64,000 bases of DNA, taken from positions 62,001 through 126,000 of the forward strand of contig OY969913.1 of assembly GCA_963704515.1 (NCBI GenBank), written 5' to 3'. Shown here one piece after another: positions 9,984 to 19,295 of the stretch. A program made the position numbers and the translations under genes. Numbering within the stretch: position 1 is the stretch's first letter; every line of letters begins with the position of its first letter. The notes under the pieces are model-generated. The model was not told the origin of the DNA. It searched no databases and worked only from the letters and a program-made list of their open reading frames with translations. The DNA is from VRUE01 sp963704515. Lineage in GTDB: Bacteria; Actinomycetota; Thermoleophilia; Solirubrobacterales; 70-9.

Positions 9984-12900
9984 CTAGTCGGGTCGCTCGC
10001 CCTCAAGTACCCGCCAAACCGACCGATACAGCCCACCTTTCTCTCCGATCGCAGCTCTCCAATCGCTCTCGGCCATCTCGGTCAGGTCGCTGCGAAGGCG
10101 GGCGATCGACTCGCCACGCTGCGCCGCGCGAAGACTCTCGGCAAGCGGGGTTGCCGCTCCGCGGGGAACCCCCAAGAGCCGCAGGGCGATGGCCGAGTCG
10201 CTGTCTACCCCGTAGAAGACCCGCGATGGAAGGTTCCTCACAGTCTCAGCATCTGCCTCTGACATCTGCTCCAACGCGTCGCCGAGAGTCAGGCTCTGAA
10301 GTGCCGACAGCCCCCAGGAGACAGTAGGCGCGAGCCTGCCGTAGATGACCTTGCAGCATTCGGTCATCGCGGCCTCCGGAGGACCCTTTTTCCGCACGAA
10401 GTACTCGTCTGCGATCTCGGCCAGCCGCCGACCCTGGACCCAGTCGCTGGTGACCTGGGCCAGGAGCGCCCCGTTCACCTTGGTGCCCCCGAGGGCGAAG
10501 TCGAGGTTCTCGCGCAACTCCGGAACCTCGAGGATCACGCCCATGAGGCGCCGGAGGTCATTCGAGGCCCCGCTGAAGAGGGTAGCCCCATCCCAGGAGT
10601 CCGCTGATATTCCCGCCTCCCCGACCCGGGCCAGCGTGGCGCTGACGCTCTCCCAGGAGAAACCCGTCGCATCCACGAGGCTGAGCGGCTTTCCCGCTAG
10701 GCCCTCCGCGTAGACCCCGACCGCATCGAGCAGGCCCTCAGCGAGTTCGGGCTCTCTGTCTCGCAGCTGCTGGTAGCCAAGAGCGCCCCGCAGGACCTGC
10801 TCGACCTCAGTCGCAAACAGATTCGGATCGCCGATCTGGCGGTAGCTATGGGCCAAGTACTGCAGGAAGCCCGACCAGGCGGGGAGGTAGGAGAGGCGAC
10901 TTAGATCGCCTTCGGAGATCGCATCGCGAGCGGCCAGCGCCATCTTGACCAAAGTCGAGTCAAAACCGGCGACCTGCCTGTTGACGAAATCGCGGAGAAC
11001 CGCCGCGCGATCCTCATCGGCGCAGGCAAGGGCGACGACCCCGAGGTCTCCCTGTCCGATCCTCCCGGTGCGGCCCGCGACGTTCCAGAAATCCTGGGGT
11101 GGGATGTCTTCTCCATAGGGATACTGGTGACTGGCGAGAACGACCGAGGCAACCGGAAAGTTGACCCCCTGGGAGATAGTCGTGGTCGCGGCCAGGTAGG
11201 TGATGTTTTCCTTCTCGAGAAGCCACTCGATCAGCACGCGACAGTCCTCTGAGATACCGGAATGGTGGACTCCGACTCCGCGCTGCAGGTACTTGACGAG
11301 GGGGAACGTCTCCCCCATTTCCTCGGCGAGGAAGTCGCGCACGAGCTCGACGTCTGGAGACATATCCGCATCGGCTCCCTGGCCCTCATAGAGCGCCTTC
11401 GCGATGCCCCAAGCGTAGTCAGTGCGCTGCGCGAGGACGATCGAGGAGCCCCGGTCCTTGAGCAGCTCTGCGGTGGCGGCCGCGATCTTGTTCGGGCTGC
11501 CGTTGACAGCCGACCAGCTGAGACCGAGCGGACGGTCGGTATCCAGGCTGAAGGGGGTCTGCGAATAGAGAGTCGGGTGGGTGGTGTGCAGCGCCTCAAG
11601 CTCGACGGAAAAGGCGCCCCTGCCCTCGGCGGCGCGCACGTGGCTGAGCATGATCGACCGATCATTCGGGACCCAGTCGACGGCAAGGCGAACCTCATCG
11701 TGGCTGCTCGGGTCAAGCCACCGACTCAGAACCTCGGCATCGTCCAGAAACGGGGTGAGCATGAGGAACTGTGCGAAGCGGCACTCGCGATTGATCGTCG
11801 CCAGCAAGAGCTCCAGCCGAAGACCCCTGTCCCCCTGCTGCAGGTTGTGAGCCTCGTCCACCACGACGAGGGTCAGCGGCCGCCCGATCTCCTCTTCCCA
11901 TCCACCCCGGATGAGGAGGTCGAGCTTCTCCGGGGTGGTGACGAGTACGCGAAAGAGGGAACCCTCATCGCGCTCGGTCAGTAGAGCCGCCTCCAGGCCA
12001 TCGACCTCGAGCGCCGGGCTGACGCGCTCGACCGAGATGCCGAGCGGGGCGAAGTCCTCACGTAGCCGACGCGTCATCTGATTGACGAGCGCTCGCGTGG
12101 GGGCCAGATAGGCGACCCAACCCCGCTCTCGGTCGAACTGGTTCAGGGCCTGCAGGATGCGGAACTGGGCGATCAGCGTCTTGCCGCTGGAGGTGGGGAG
12201 GCTGACGACGACGGATCGGGTCGAGCTGCCGAGCAGGCCCTGCTCACGCAGGGCCTGTCGCTGGGGGGGCAACACTTCAAACAGCGGCTGGTGGCGCCCG
12301 CGATCAACCACCGACTGAACGAAATCGGTGACCCGGCTGTTCACCGCCCGGGTCACCGTCCAGATGCTGTTGTCCACCAGCCGGTTCGCGGCCGCCCTCA
12401 AGACCCGGAGCAAGACTTCGAGCTCGACCAGCTCGCCCCGCCCGCAGGCCATGAGCGCCCGATCGAATTGACCGTCCAGCTGCTGGCGGACGTCGAAATG
12501 GCCCTCCGAGGAGCCGGTGGTCAAGAACTCGGCGAGGATCTCGGCGGCGTGAGCGACGTGGTAGAGAGCGACCAACTCCCAGGCCCGTGCCCGTGCCACG
12601 GCGGCGTCCGCGTCGAGGTAGTCCCCCTCGAACTCTCGCTGCGCCGCGCGCAGGTCCGCGACCAGAACCCCGATGGCGTCGAGGTCCATCCATCCTTCCT
12701 TGCGAATTAGGCGCAACCAGGCACTCCAGATGGCCGCCTGGGTGCGCTCCCCCCAGGAAGCCTTGGCATCGGACTCGTGGGGCGTGTGTTTAGAGAGCAG
12801 CCTGGCGGCATCGGCCTGCCGGTCGGCCAGGAGGCCTAGGCAGCCAACCTTGACCAGAAAACGAGCGGCCGGCAATGGCTCGGGCGGGAGGTCAAGGACC

Positions 12901-13139
12901 CTGACCAGCGCAAAGGCCCGTTCGGCCAGTCGGCGGATCTCGTCGGGGTCGCCGTCGCTCGCTTCGAGGGCATCGAAGAGCGCCAGCTCCCAGGCCTCCT
13001 CCACGAAGCCCACGGAGTCGCGATCGATCTCCTCGATCGGCACCTCCAAGGCCTCGCCGATTCGCGTTCTAGTCGCTTCGGCCGCAACCTCCTGCGAGGC
13101 CTCGCCCGGAATCGCCGCCTCGATCCAGCCGGGCGTCAC
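9984..13139 (-). CDS. HamB-like DEAD/DEAH helicase (Hachiman-type)
   Basis: A protein of about 1051 residues with a superfamily 2 (Ski2-like) helicase core: Walker A PTSSGKT, APTRALVNQM (motif Ia), TTPEKLDLL, VVVDEAHNL (motif II), and NVAGRTGRIGQ (motif VI) just after a Ski2-like block. A long helical N-terminal region precedes the core. GTG 13139 overlaps the stop of the upstream HamA-like gene as GTGA, so I prefer it to the GTG at 13169. In Hachiman/AbpAB systems this helicase partners a DUF1837-type nuclease and senses damaged or phage DNA. The order and coupling fit that system. A sequence search is needed for the exact subtype. Confidence 0.75.
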   Translation of the reverse strand: MTPGWIEAAIPGEASQEVAAEATRTRIGEALEVPIEEIDRDSVGFVEEAWELALFDALEASDGDPDEIRRLAERAFALVRVLDLPPEPLPAARFLVKVGCLGLLADRQADAARLLSKHTPHESDAKASWGERTQAAIWSAWLRLIRKEGWMDLDAIGVLVADLRAAQREFEGDYLDADAAVARARAWELVALYHVAHAAEILAEFLTTGSSEGHFDVRQQLDGQFDRALMACGRGELVELEVLLRVLRAAANRLVDNSIWTVTRAVNSRVTDFVQSVVDRGRHQPLFEVLPPQRQALREQGLLGSSTRSVVVSLPTSSGKTLIAQFRILQALNQFDRERGWVAYLAPTRALVNQMTRRLREDFAPLGISVERVSPALEVDGLEAALLTERDEGSLFRVLVTTPEKLDLLIRGGWEEEIGRPLTLVVVDEAHNLQQGDRGLRLELLLATINRECRFAQFLMLTPFLDDAEVLSRWLDPSSHDEVRLAVDWVPNDRSIMLSHVRAAEGRGAFSVELEALHTTHPTLYSQTPFSLDTDRPLGLSWSAVNGSPNKIAAATAELLKDRGSSIVLAQRTDYAWGIAKALYEGQGADADMSPDVELVRDFLAEEMGETFPLVKYLQRGVGVHHSGISEDCRVLIEWLLEKENITYLAATTTISQGVNFPVASVVLASHQYPYGEDIPPQDFWNVAGRTGRIGQGDLGVVALACADEDRAAVLRDFVNRQVAGFDSTLVKMALAARDAISEGDLSRLSYLPAWSGFLQYLAHSYRQIGDPNLFATEVEQVLRGALGYQQLRDREPELAEGLLDAVGVYAEGLAGKPLSLVDATGFSWESVSATLARVGEAGISADSWDGATLFSGASNDLRRLMGVILEVPELRENLDFALGGTKVNGALLAQVTSDWVQGRRLAEIADEYFVRKKGPPEAAMTECCKVIYGRLAPTVSWGLSALQSLTLGDALEQMSEADAETVRNLPSRVFYGVDSDSAIALRLLGVPRGAATPLAESLRAAQRGESIARLRSDLTEMAESDWRAAIGEKGGLYRSVWRVLEGERPD

Positions 13140-13927
13140 TGAGTCCCTCCGGCGGCTAGCTGCGGCCACTCGGCGATGGGATGCGGGAGATACCAGGCAC
13201 TCAACTCATAGGCGGTGGGAGCCTCGACCGCCCCGAGGGCCTTGCCCCTGGCTTCCAGGTCGAGGGCGTCGGGGGTCGTGTCGCGCATAAGCAGTCCGAA
13301 GAGGATGAAATCCCGTCCTCGCGAGTTCAAAAACCTGCGGACCGCGCTCTCATAGAGAGACCAGAAGTCGGTTCCATGGCAGCGCGGTCGAAGCCACTTG
13401 AGGATCGTGGCTTGAAGAGCCTGGTCGCGCTCGAGGCGCTCGAGCTGATGAGCCATCCCGCCGCGACCATCCAGGACTCCCGGTGGCCTGTCCTCGTCAG
13501 CGGACGTCTTCACCTCGCCGATGGCCAGCGATGCCTCGCCATCGTTGAGAGTGACGAAGCCGACCAAGTCGGCCCCCGGGAGCGATGCCTTGGGAGTGCG
13601 CTTGTCGCGCTCGGTGTTCCAGGGCCAAATCGCTCCTCTGTGTTCGGTGAGGAGAACCTCGGCCATCGCCTCCCCCACCTCCCAGGGCTGGCGCTCGTGG
13701 CCATCGGCAGTGAGCACAGCCTCGACGGTCTCGACCGCCACGCCGGTGCCGGCGAGACCAGTGAGCTCGGCCGCGAAAGCCTGGCTCTCCTCAGCGTCTT
13801 CGAGGCGCTCGTAGACCGGGCCCCCGATGAACGCGCGAAAGTCCGGGTCCGCGGCGATCGAACTTCCGGTCCATGTCGCCTGGCCCGAGCGGTCGGAGTA
13901 GTTCTCTGTGATCGTGCATGGGGTCAT
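13136..13927 (-). CDS. HamA-like nuclease (DUF1837-type, Hachiman)
   Basis: A 263-residue protein beginning MTPCTITENYSDRSG. The central block GADLVGFVTLND then LAIGEVKTSAD carries a D-x(n)-E-x-K pattern expected of a PD-(D/E)xK-type nuclease and resembles DUF1837/HamA. The frame extends upstream to 14113, but ATG 13927 has a GGAG Shine-Dalgarno 9 nt before it and gives a normal family length. It overlaps the helicase gene by four bases. By family it would be the effector nuclease, cutting DNA when the helicase is activated. The assignment rests on the motif plus the coupled helicase. Confidence 0.65.
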   Translation of the reverse strand: MTPCTITENYSDRSGQATWTGSSIAADPDFRAFIGGPVYERLEDAEESQAFAAELTGLAGTGVAVETVEAVLTADGHERQPWEVGEAMAEVLLTEHRGAIWPWNTERDKRTPKASLPGADLVGFVTLNDGEASLAIGEVKTSADEDRPPGVLDGRGGMAHQLERLERDQALQATILKWLRPRCHGTDFWSLYESAVRRFLNSRGRDFILFGLLMRDTTPDALDLEARGKALGAVEAPTAYELSAWYLPHPIAEWPQLAAGGTQ

Positions 13928-14169
13928 CGCGGACGGCTCCAAGCGAAACAAGGAGTGACCGGATGGCCCTCCAGACGCTCGGCTCAAGATAGGAGCCACC
14001 CCGGACTCAACCAGGCGGCGGAAATGCCCGTCGTTGCGACCTTCTCGGGGTTCCGGCTCCTCGGGGCCGTTCCACCGCCGCCGGGGTCGCTTATTTCGCG
14101 TTTCTCGCGGCAAACGTAGGTGGGCCAGAGGCTCTGTTCAAGGGCCGAAATCGACCTCTCCCAAGCCTC

Positions 14170-14192
14170 ACCTTGCCCCAGGGCTTGCCCCA
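14170..14192. repeat. Arm-like motif, right end of island B
   Basis: Second copy of the 23-bp block at 6061-6083, identical except for a GGG spacer in place of TTT and in the same orientation. It lies about 70 bp inside the right att repeat; the left copy lies about 95 bp inside the left one. Confidence 0.45.
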
Positions 14193-14231
14193 AGGGCCAT
14201 TTTGCACCCTATCGTCTGTCAGACAACATAA

Positions 14232-14258
14232 ACAAAAGCCCCGCATTTGCGGGGCTTT
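14232..14258 (-). terminator. Intrinsic terminator downstream of tRNA-fMet
   Basis: A perfect inverted repeat, AAAGCCCCGCA / TGCGGGGCTTT (14235-14258), with a T-rich run after it when read on the minus strand (TTTTGTT). It lies just beyond the 3' end of tRNA-fMet and is therefore inside island B, so the island supplies the terminator for the host tRNA. Confidence 0.75.
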
Positions 14259-14264
14259 CGTCCT

Positions 14265-14339
<75 letters not shown>

Positions 14340-14442
14340 GCGGACTGAGGATGTTAGCAGCGTCGCTGGGGCTGGCCCGGGGCGTTCATGCCGCTTTGCA
14401 GGCGGTGTTGCCGGTTCTTGCGCTCTATTGTGCCGCGGGCAG

Positions 14443-15384
14443 ATGGCTGGGGATTCGCACAGGGTGGCGGTGGTCGACGTCGGGTCGAACTCGACGCGGC
14501 TGCTGATCGCCGACGTGGCCGGGGGGTCGGTGACCGAGGTCGAGCGCCAGAGCCGGGTGACGCGGCTGGGGCGCGGGGTCGACCTCTCCGGGCAGCTCTC
14601 GGCCGAGGCGATCGAGGCGGCCTGCGCGGCGATCGCCGACTACGTGGCGCTCTGCCGCAAGGCCGGCGTCGAGCGGGTCGACGCGATCGCAACCAGCGCC
14701 GTACGCGATGCCTCCAACGGCGGCGCCTTCGTCGCCGAGCTGCGCGAGCGCTTCGCGCTCTCGGCGCGGGTGCTCGACGGTGAGGAGGAGGCGCGGCTCA
14801 CCTACCTCGGCGCCACCGCCGAGCACCCGCCGGCGGAGCCGACCCTGGTCGTCGACATCGGCGGCGGCTCGACCGAGCTGATCGTCGGCACGGGCCCGGA
14901 GATCGCCTTCCATGCTTCGCTGCAGGCCGGTGTCGTCCGCCACACCGAGCGCCACGTCGCCTCCGACCCGCCGACGACGACCGAGCTCGAGGCCCTGGCC
15001 AGGGACGTGCGCGCCCTGATCGAGGCCGCGACCGCCGGCGGGCCCGGCGGGACCGCCACCGCCGGCATCGCCGTCGCCGGAACACCCACCTCGCTCGCCT
15101 CGATCCAGCTGGGCCTGGAGCCCTATGACCCGAAGCAAGTACACGGGCATACGCTGACCCTGGCCACGATCCAGCGCCTGCTCTCGCAATTGGCCTCTGC
15201 CCCCCTGTCCAAACGGGTGGAGATCGCCGGTTTGCACCCCGACAGAGCGCCCAACATCGTCGCCGGAGTCGTGATCCTGGTCGAGACGATGCGCGCCTTC
15301 GGCCTCGAGCGCATCGAGGTCTCCGAGCACGACATCCTCTACGGCACGGCAATAGGCGCGGTTTCGGCTCTGGACTGCGGATAA
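14443..15384 (+). CDS. Ppx/GppA family exopolyphosphatase
   Basis: A 313-residue actin-fold phosphatase of the Ppx/GppA family. Phosphate-1 loop VVDVGSNSTRLLIAD, then TSAVRDASNGG, LDGEEEARLTYLGA, and the phosphate-2 loop VVDIGGGSTELIVG near residue 140. The length suits the short form of the family (polyphosphatase domain only). It would hydrolyse polyphosphate or pppGpp. ATG 14443 is preferred to the upstream TTG 14428, although neither has a clear Shine-Dalgarno. It is the first core gene after the island. Confidence 0.9.
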   Translation: MAGDSHRVAVVDVGSNSTRLLIADVAGGSVTEVERQSRVTRLGRGVDLSGQLSAEAIEAACAAIADYVALCRKAGVERVDAIATSAVRDASNGGAFVAELRERFALSARVLDGEEEARLTYLGATAEHPPAEPTLVVDIGGGSTELIVGTGPEIAFHASLQAGVVRHTERHVASDPPTTTELEALARDVRALIEAATAGGPGGTATAGIAVAGTPTSLASIQLGLEPYDPKQVHGHTLTLATIQRLLSQLASAPLSKRVEIAGLHPDRAPNIVAGVVILVETMRAFGLERIEVSEHDILYGTAIGAVSALDCG

Positions 15385-15792
15385 CCCCGTATTCTCAAGA
15401 AGGGGTAATTCCCTGTTCCCAATTGGACAGTCCGGGGTCTATTTGCCCTCCAGTTGGGTCAAACCAGCGCCCTTACCCCCAAAACTTGGTAGGCTTTACC
15501 TACTTAATTACAGGTAGTTAGCGGTATCACGACTAGACGTCGTGGATAGCGGCACTGATAATCGCCGCATCGGGGAAAGAGGTGGGGCAATCCACCACTC
15601 GAACCGGTACAGGGCTTAGACGATTGCCGCATCATGGCGCCTCCCGCCGTCTGAGCCCACCAAATAAGAACTGGTCCCTGAAGACGTACCCCTGCCCGTC
15701 CTGAGGGACCAACTTGAATCGGCCGCCAGCGATGGCGGTCGATTCGCGTCTGGGGACGGATCGCGCCCCGCCGGACCGCCAAGCCGCCCCGT
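15385..15792. other. 408-bp intergenic region with small inverted repeats
   Basis: No convincing gene. It holds small hairpins (GTAGG-CTTTA-CCTAC; CACGAC-TAGAC-GTCGTG at 15527-15543; GTGG-GGCAAT-CCAC) and two related blocks (AATCGCCGCATC and GATTGCCGCATC). The 15440-15520 part is unusually AT-rich and might hold a promoter or a decayed element. No function assigned. Confidence 0.4.
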
Positions 15793-17412
15793 TCAGGCCA
15801 GGTTCGACTTGCGCGGGTAGACGACCTCTGGGTCGGTGAGCACGTTGACCAGGGTCGGCCGCCCCGACTCGAAGGCTCGCTCCAGCGCCGGGCGCAGCTC
15901 GCTCGGCTCGCGCACCAGCACCCCGTCGCAGCCGAGCGCCTCGACCATCCGGTCGTAACGCGTCTCGGGCCGCAGCTCGGCCGCCACCGAGTATCCGTAG
16001 AGGAACTTCATCGGGTGGTGCTCGAGCGCCCAGATCCCGTTGTTGCCCATCACGCCGACCACCGGCAGGCCGTGGCGGGCCATCGTGTCGAACTCGATCC
16101 CGGCGAAGCCGAAGGCGCCGTCGCCGAGCAGCAGGCAGACCTGCCGGTCGGGATGAGCGATCTTCGCCGCGATCGCCTGCCCCGGGCCGGCGCCGAGGCA
16201 GCCAAACGGCCCCGGGTCCATCCAGCAGCCGGGCTCGTAGGTCTCGATGAAGCGACCCGCGTAGGAGACGAAGTCGCCGCCGTCGCCGATGACGATCGCG
16301 TCGCGCTCCAGGACCTCGCCCAGCTCCCTGTAGACGCGCACCGGGTGCAGCGGCGAGCGCGAGTCGTTCAGCTCCTCCTGCTCGGCGGCCCGCTTCTCCG
16401 CCTCGACCCGGCGCAGCTCCGCCAGCCACGCGTCGGTCCGCCCCGCGCCGGCGCCCTCGCCCCCCAGCGCCTCGCGGATCGCCGCCAGGCTCGCCGCCAC
16501 GTCGCCGACCAGGTCGACGTCCGGCGCCCGGTTGGCGCTGAGCTCGTTCGGCGCCGCGTCGAGCCGAATCAGCTTCGCGTCCGCGGCGATCGCGCCGCCG
16601 AAGCCGAGCCGGAAGTCGAGCGGCACGCCGATCACGACGGCGACGTCAGCGCCCCCCAGCCCGACGCCCCGCGCCCGGCTGAAGCAGAGCTCGTGGTCCG
16701 CCGGCAGGCAGCCGCGGCCGAGGCCGTTGAGGAAGACCGGCGCGCCGAGCGCCTCGGCCAGCGCCCGCAGCTGCTCCTCCCCACGCCCCCAGTAAAGCCC
16801 CGTCCCGGCCATGATCGCCGGCCGCTCGGCGCCGGCCAGCAGCGCCGCCGCCTCCTCGACTCCCTCCGCCGGCCGGACCTGCGCCGCGACCGGCTCGGGC
16901 ACCTCCAGCGCCGCCTCGGTGAAGACCACGTCCAGCGGGTAGTCGACGAAGGTCGGCCCGCCCGGCGCCGCCAGCGCCAGGTCGAGCGCCGCCGCAGTGC
17001 GCGCCGCGATCTGCCCCGGCTCGCGCACCGTCTCCGCCGACTTGACCAGCGGCGAGACGAAGGGCAGGTGGTCGATCTCCTGCAGCGAGCCCGAGCCCCA
17101 GCGCAGCTCCGGCGCCCGCCCACCCAGCACGCAGACCGGCGAGCGGTTGGCCTGCGCCCCGGCGATCGCGCTGAGCCCGTTGGTCACGCCCGGCCCCGCG
17201 GTCAGGGCGGCGACGCCCACGCCCCGCGTCGCCTTGGCGAACCCCTCGGCGGCAAAGGCGGCCGTCTGCTCGTGCCGTACGTCGACGATCTCGATCCCCT
17301 CCGCCCGGCAGCCGTCGTATATGGAGAACAGGTGTCCCCCGGAGAGCGTGAACAGCTGGCTGACGCCGCGCGAGCGCAGCGCCCTTGCGACGATCCTTCC
17401 GCCGTGCTCCAT
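15793..17412 (-). CDS. Thiamine pyrophosphate enzyme, acetolactate synthase-like
   Basis: A 539-residue three-domain TPP enzyme. The N-terminal PYR domain has the catalytic glutamate in VRHEQTAAFAAEGFA. A central domain follows, then the C-terminal PP domain with the Mg/TPP motif LLGDGAFGF ... GVMGNNGIW. The family includes acetolactate synthase large subunits, benzoylformate decarboxylase and oxalyl-CoA decarboxylase. No small regulatory subunit lies beside it, so biosynthetic IlvB is less likely than a catabolic or orphan decarboxylase/carboligase. Substrate unknown. ATG 17412. It is divergent from tRNA-Leu. Confidence 0.8.
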   Translation of the reverse strand: MEHGGRIVARALRSRGVSQLFTLSGGHLFSIYDGCRAEGIEIVDVRHEQTAAFAAEGFAKATRGVGVAALTAGPGVTNGLSAIAGAQANRSPVCVLGGRAPELRWGSGSLQEIDHLPFVSPLVKSAETVREPGQIAARTAAALDLALAAPGGPTFVDYPLDVVFTEAALEVPEPVAAQVRPAEGVEEAAALLAGAERPAIMAGTGLYWGRGEEQLRALAEALGAPVFLNGLGRGCLPADHELCFSRARGVGLGGADVAVVIGVPLDFRLGFGGAIAADAKLIRLDAAPNELSANRAPDVDLVGDVAASLAAIREALGGEGAGAGRTDAWLAELRRVEAEKRAAEQEELNDSRSPLHPVRVYRELGEVLERDAIVIGDGGDFVSYAGRFIETYEPGCWMDPGPFGCLGAGPGQAIAAKIAHPDRQVCLLLGDGAFGFAGIEFDTMARHGLPVVGVMGNNGIWALEHHPMKFLYGYSVAAELRPETRYDRMVEALGCDGVLVREPSELRPALERAFESGRPTLVNVLTDPEVVYPRKSNLA

Positions 17413-17451
17413 TGTTTGAGCCTATAGACAGACCCGAGCTACCATCGGCTT

Positions 17452-17538
17452 GCCCGGGTGGCGAAACTGGCAAAAGCGACGCCCTTAAAAGGCGTTGCCC
17501 CACTGGGGGGCTTGCGGGTTCGAATCCCGCCCCGGGCA
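17452..17538 (+). tRNA. tRNA-Leu (TAA)
   Basis: An 87-nt class II tRNA. Acceptor stem GCCCGGG/CCCGGGC, anticodon loop CTTAAAA with anticodon TAA, a long variable arm (TTGCCCCACTGGGGGGCTT) and T-loop TTCGAAT. Discriminator A at 17538; CCA not encoded. Confidence 0.95.
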
Positions 17539-17679
17539 CTCTCCGCCGCCGTCCCGCTCCGCGCACATAAAGCCGCACTAAAAACTGCTGAGGTACCGCA
17601 ACTACCCCGCTGGTACGGTGTCTCATAGAGCGAGACGACACAAACGCCTTCCCTGGCCCTTTCCCCTTGGAGGACACGC

Positions 17680-19263
17680 TTGGAGGCATCAGCTCTAACC
17701 CACGCCAGTCGCCGCGGACTTCTCGCCCGGCGTTCCCCGCTGCTCAAGCTTCAGGGCGATGAGAAGCTGATCGCGATGGCGCGCGCGGGCAACCCCGGCG
17801 CCTTCGAGGCGATCGTCGATCGCTACCAGGGCCGGCTGCTCGGCTTCTGTCGCCAGATGCTCAACTCCACCGAGGACGCGGAGGACGTCCTGCAGGAGGT
17901 CTTCGTCAACGCCTACCGGGCGATGCTCGCCGACGAGCGCGAGATCAACCTGCGCCCGTGGCTCTACCGGATCGCCCGCAACCGCTGCCTCAACCACCTG
18001 CGCAAACCGACCGCCGACGCGCAGGAATCGATGGACATGGTGCCGACCGTCGAGGCCGCCTCGACCGCGGAGAAGGTCCACAACCGCGAGGAGTTCCGCC
18101 AGCTGCTCACCGACGTCGGCAAGCTGCCCGAGACGCAGCGCTCCGCCCTGCTGCTGCGCGAGATGGACGCGATGTCCTACGAGGAGATCGCCCAGGCGAT
18201 GGAGACCAGCGTGCCCTCGGTCAAGTCGCTGCTGGTGCGGGCGCGGATCAGCCTCGCCGAGGCGAGCCAGGCGCGCCAGCTGACCTGCGGTGAGGTGCGA
18301 ATCGACCTCGCGGAGGCGGCCGAGGGGCTGCGCAAGCTCTCCGGTCCCGTGCGGCGCCACGTCCGCGACTGCGAGGAGTGCGGCGAGTTCCGTTCCCAGC
18401 TTCGTTCCAACGACAAGGTGCTGGCCGCGCTCGTGCCGGTCGGCCCGCTCGTCGCCTTCAAGGGCCTCATCCTCTCCAAGCTCGGACTGGGGGGAGCAGG
18501 CTCCGGTGGCGCCGCCGCGACTGGGGCCGGCGCCACCGGAGCCGGCGCGGTCGGCGGTGCGAGCGCCGTCGGCAGCGTCGGCGCCGCGCTCAGCTCCAGC
18601 GGCGCGGCCAGCGGCATCGGTGCCGTCGGCGGCGCGATCGGCACCAAGGCGGTCGCCGGCGTGGTCACAGCCGCGGTGCTCACGGCCGGCGCGGTCGAGG
18701 TCAAGCAGCAGGTCGAACCGACGCCGGTGAACTCCGGGCCCGCGGCGATGTCGCGCGCCTACAACGGTCCGACAACGGCCCTCTCGCCGGCCCACCACGC
18801 GACCGTGGCCGCGGCGCCGCAGGTCGTCGACCCGGCGGTCCAACCGCCTCCAGTGGTCGAACCGGCGCCCGCCCCGCCGGCCGAACCGGCGTCGCCTGCC
18901 AAGGAAGAAACGGCCGAACCGGCTGCGGACGAAGCGGCCGGGTCGACCGCCGGCGAAGGCGAAGACGCCGAAGCGAAACCGCAATCCACGCCGGCGATCG
19001 ACGGCGCGACGCCCTCGAAAGGCGGCGCCGGGGCACCCTCCTCAGGCGGCACCGTGGTCGTGACCGTCGGCGGCGGCGGCGGGACAACCACGACGCCGCC
19101 TCCGGCCGAATCGACGACTGCCGTCGAAAGCGCGCCGCCTCCGGCCGAATCGACGCCCCCGCCCGCTGAATCGACGCCGCCGCCAGCCGAATCGACGCCA
19201 CCGGCATCCTCGTCGTCCGGCAGCGGCGGCGAAGAAGAAGACCCGGCCGCCGAAGAAGGCTGA
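17680..19263 (+). CDS. ECF sigma factor fused to zinc finger, membrane segment and exported tail
   Basis: A 527-residue protein. Residues ~25-200 are an ECF sigma factor: region 2 RYQGRLLGFCRQML then EDVLQEVFVNAYR, and region 4 YEEIAQAMETSVPSVKSLL. Next is an anti-sigma-like zinc finger (RRHVRDCEECGEF). A Gly/Ala/Ser-rich linker ends in a hydrophobic segment (VAGVVTAAVLTAGAV, ~residue 330), followed by a Pro/Glu-rich tail with repeats of PPPAEST. Sigma and sensor or anti-sigma functions are therefore on one membrane-anchored chain. TTG 17680 is supported by GGAGG 6 nt upstream. Glutamate codons switch from GAG to GAA at the membrane segment. Confidence 0.85.
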   Translation: MEASALTHASRRGLLARRSPLLKLQGDEKLIAMARAGNPGAFEAIVDRYQGRLLGFCRQMLNSTEDAEDVLQEVFVNAYRAMLADEREINLRPWLYRIARNRCLNHLRKPTADAQESMDMVPTVEAASTAEKVHNREEFRQLLTDVGKLPETQRSALLLREMDAMSYEEIAQAMETSVPSVKSLLVRARISLAEASQARQLTCGEVRIDLAEAAEGLRKLSGPVRRHVRDCEECGEFRSQLRSNDKVLAALVPVGPLVAFKGLILSKLGLGGAGSGGAAATGAGATGAGAVGGASAVGSVGAALSSSGAASGIGAVGGAIGTKAVAGVVTAAVLTAGAVEVKQQVEPTPVNSGPAAMSRAYNGPTTALSPAHHATVAAAPQVVDPAVQPPPVVEPAPAPPAEPASPAKEETAEPAADEAAGSTAGEGEDAEAKPQSTPAIDGATPSKGGAGAPSSGGTVVVTVGGGGGTTTTPPPAESTTAVESAPPPAESTPPPAESTPPPAESTPPASSSSGSGGEEEDPAAEEG

Positions 19264-19295
19264 GCTGCGGCGGGCGGGGCGACCGGCCCGCCGCC

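Larger units (their letters stand above)
5966..14264. mobile_element. Island B between tRNA-fMet att repeats (defence cargo)
   Basis: About 8.3 kb lies between the two 43-bp tRNA-derived repeats. The island carries a toxin-antitoxin pair, two unassigned large genes and a HamA/HamB-like defence pair, with no integrase or conjugation gene. Several genes here use more A/T-ending codons than the flanking chromosome. Both ends hold a matching 23-bp arm-like motif (6061-6083 and 14170-14192). The layout suggests a cargo or satellite island stacked onto element A at one tRNA site. Confidence 0.7.

Noticed and set aside
15504..15782. 92-aa minus-strand frame in the intergenic region
   Set aside because: No start signal, no recognisable domain and biased composition; I treat the stretch as intergenic.
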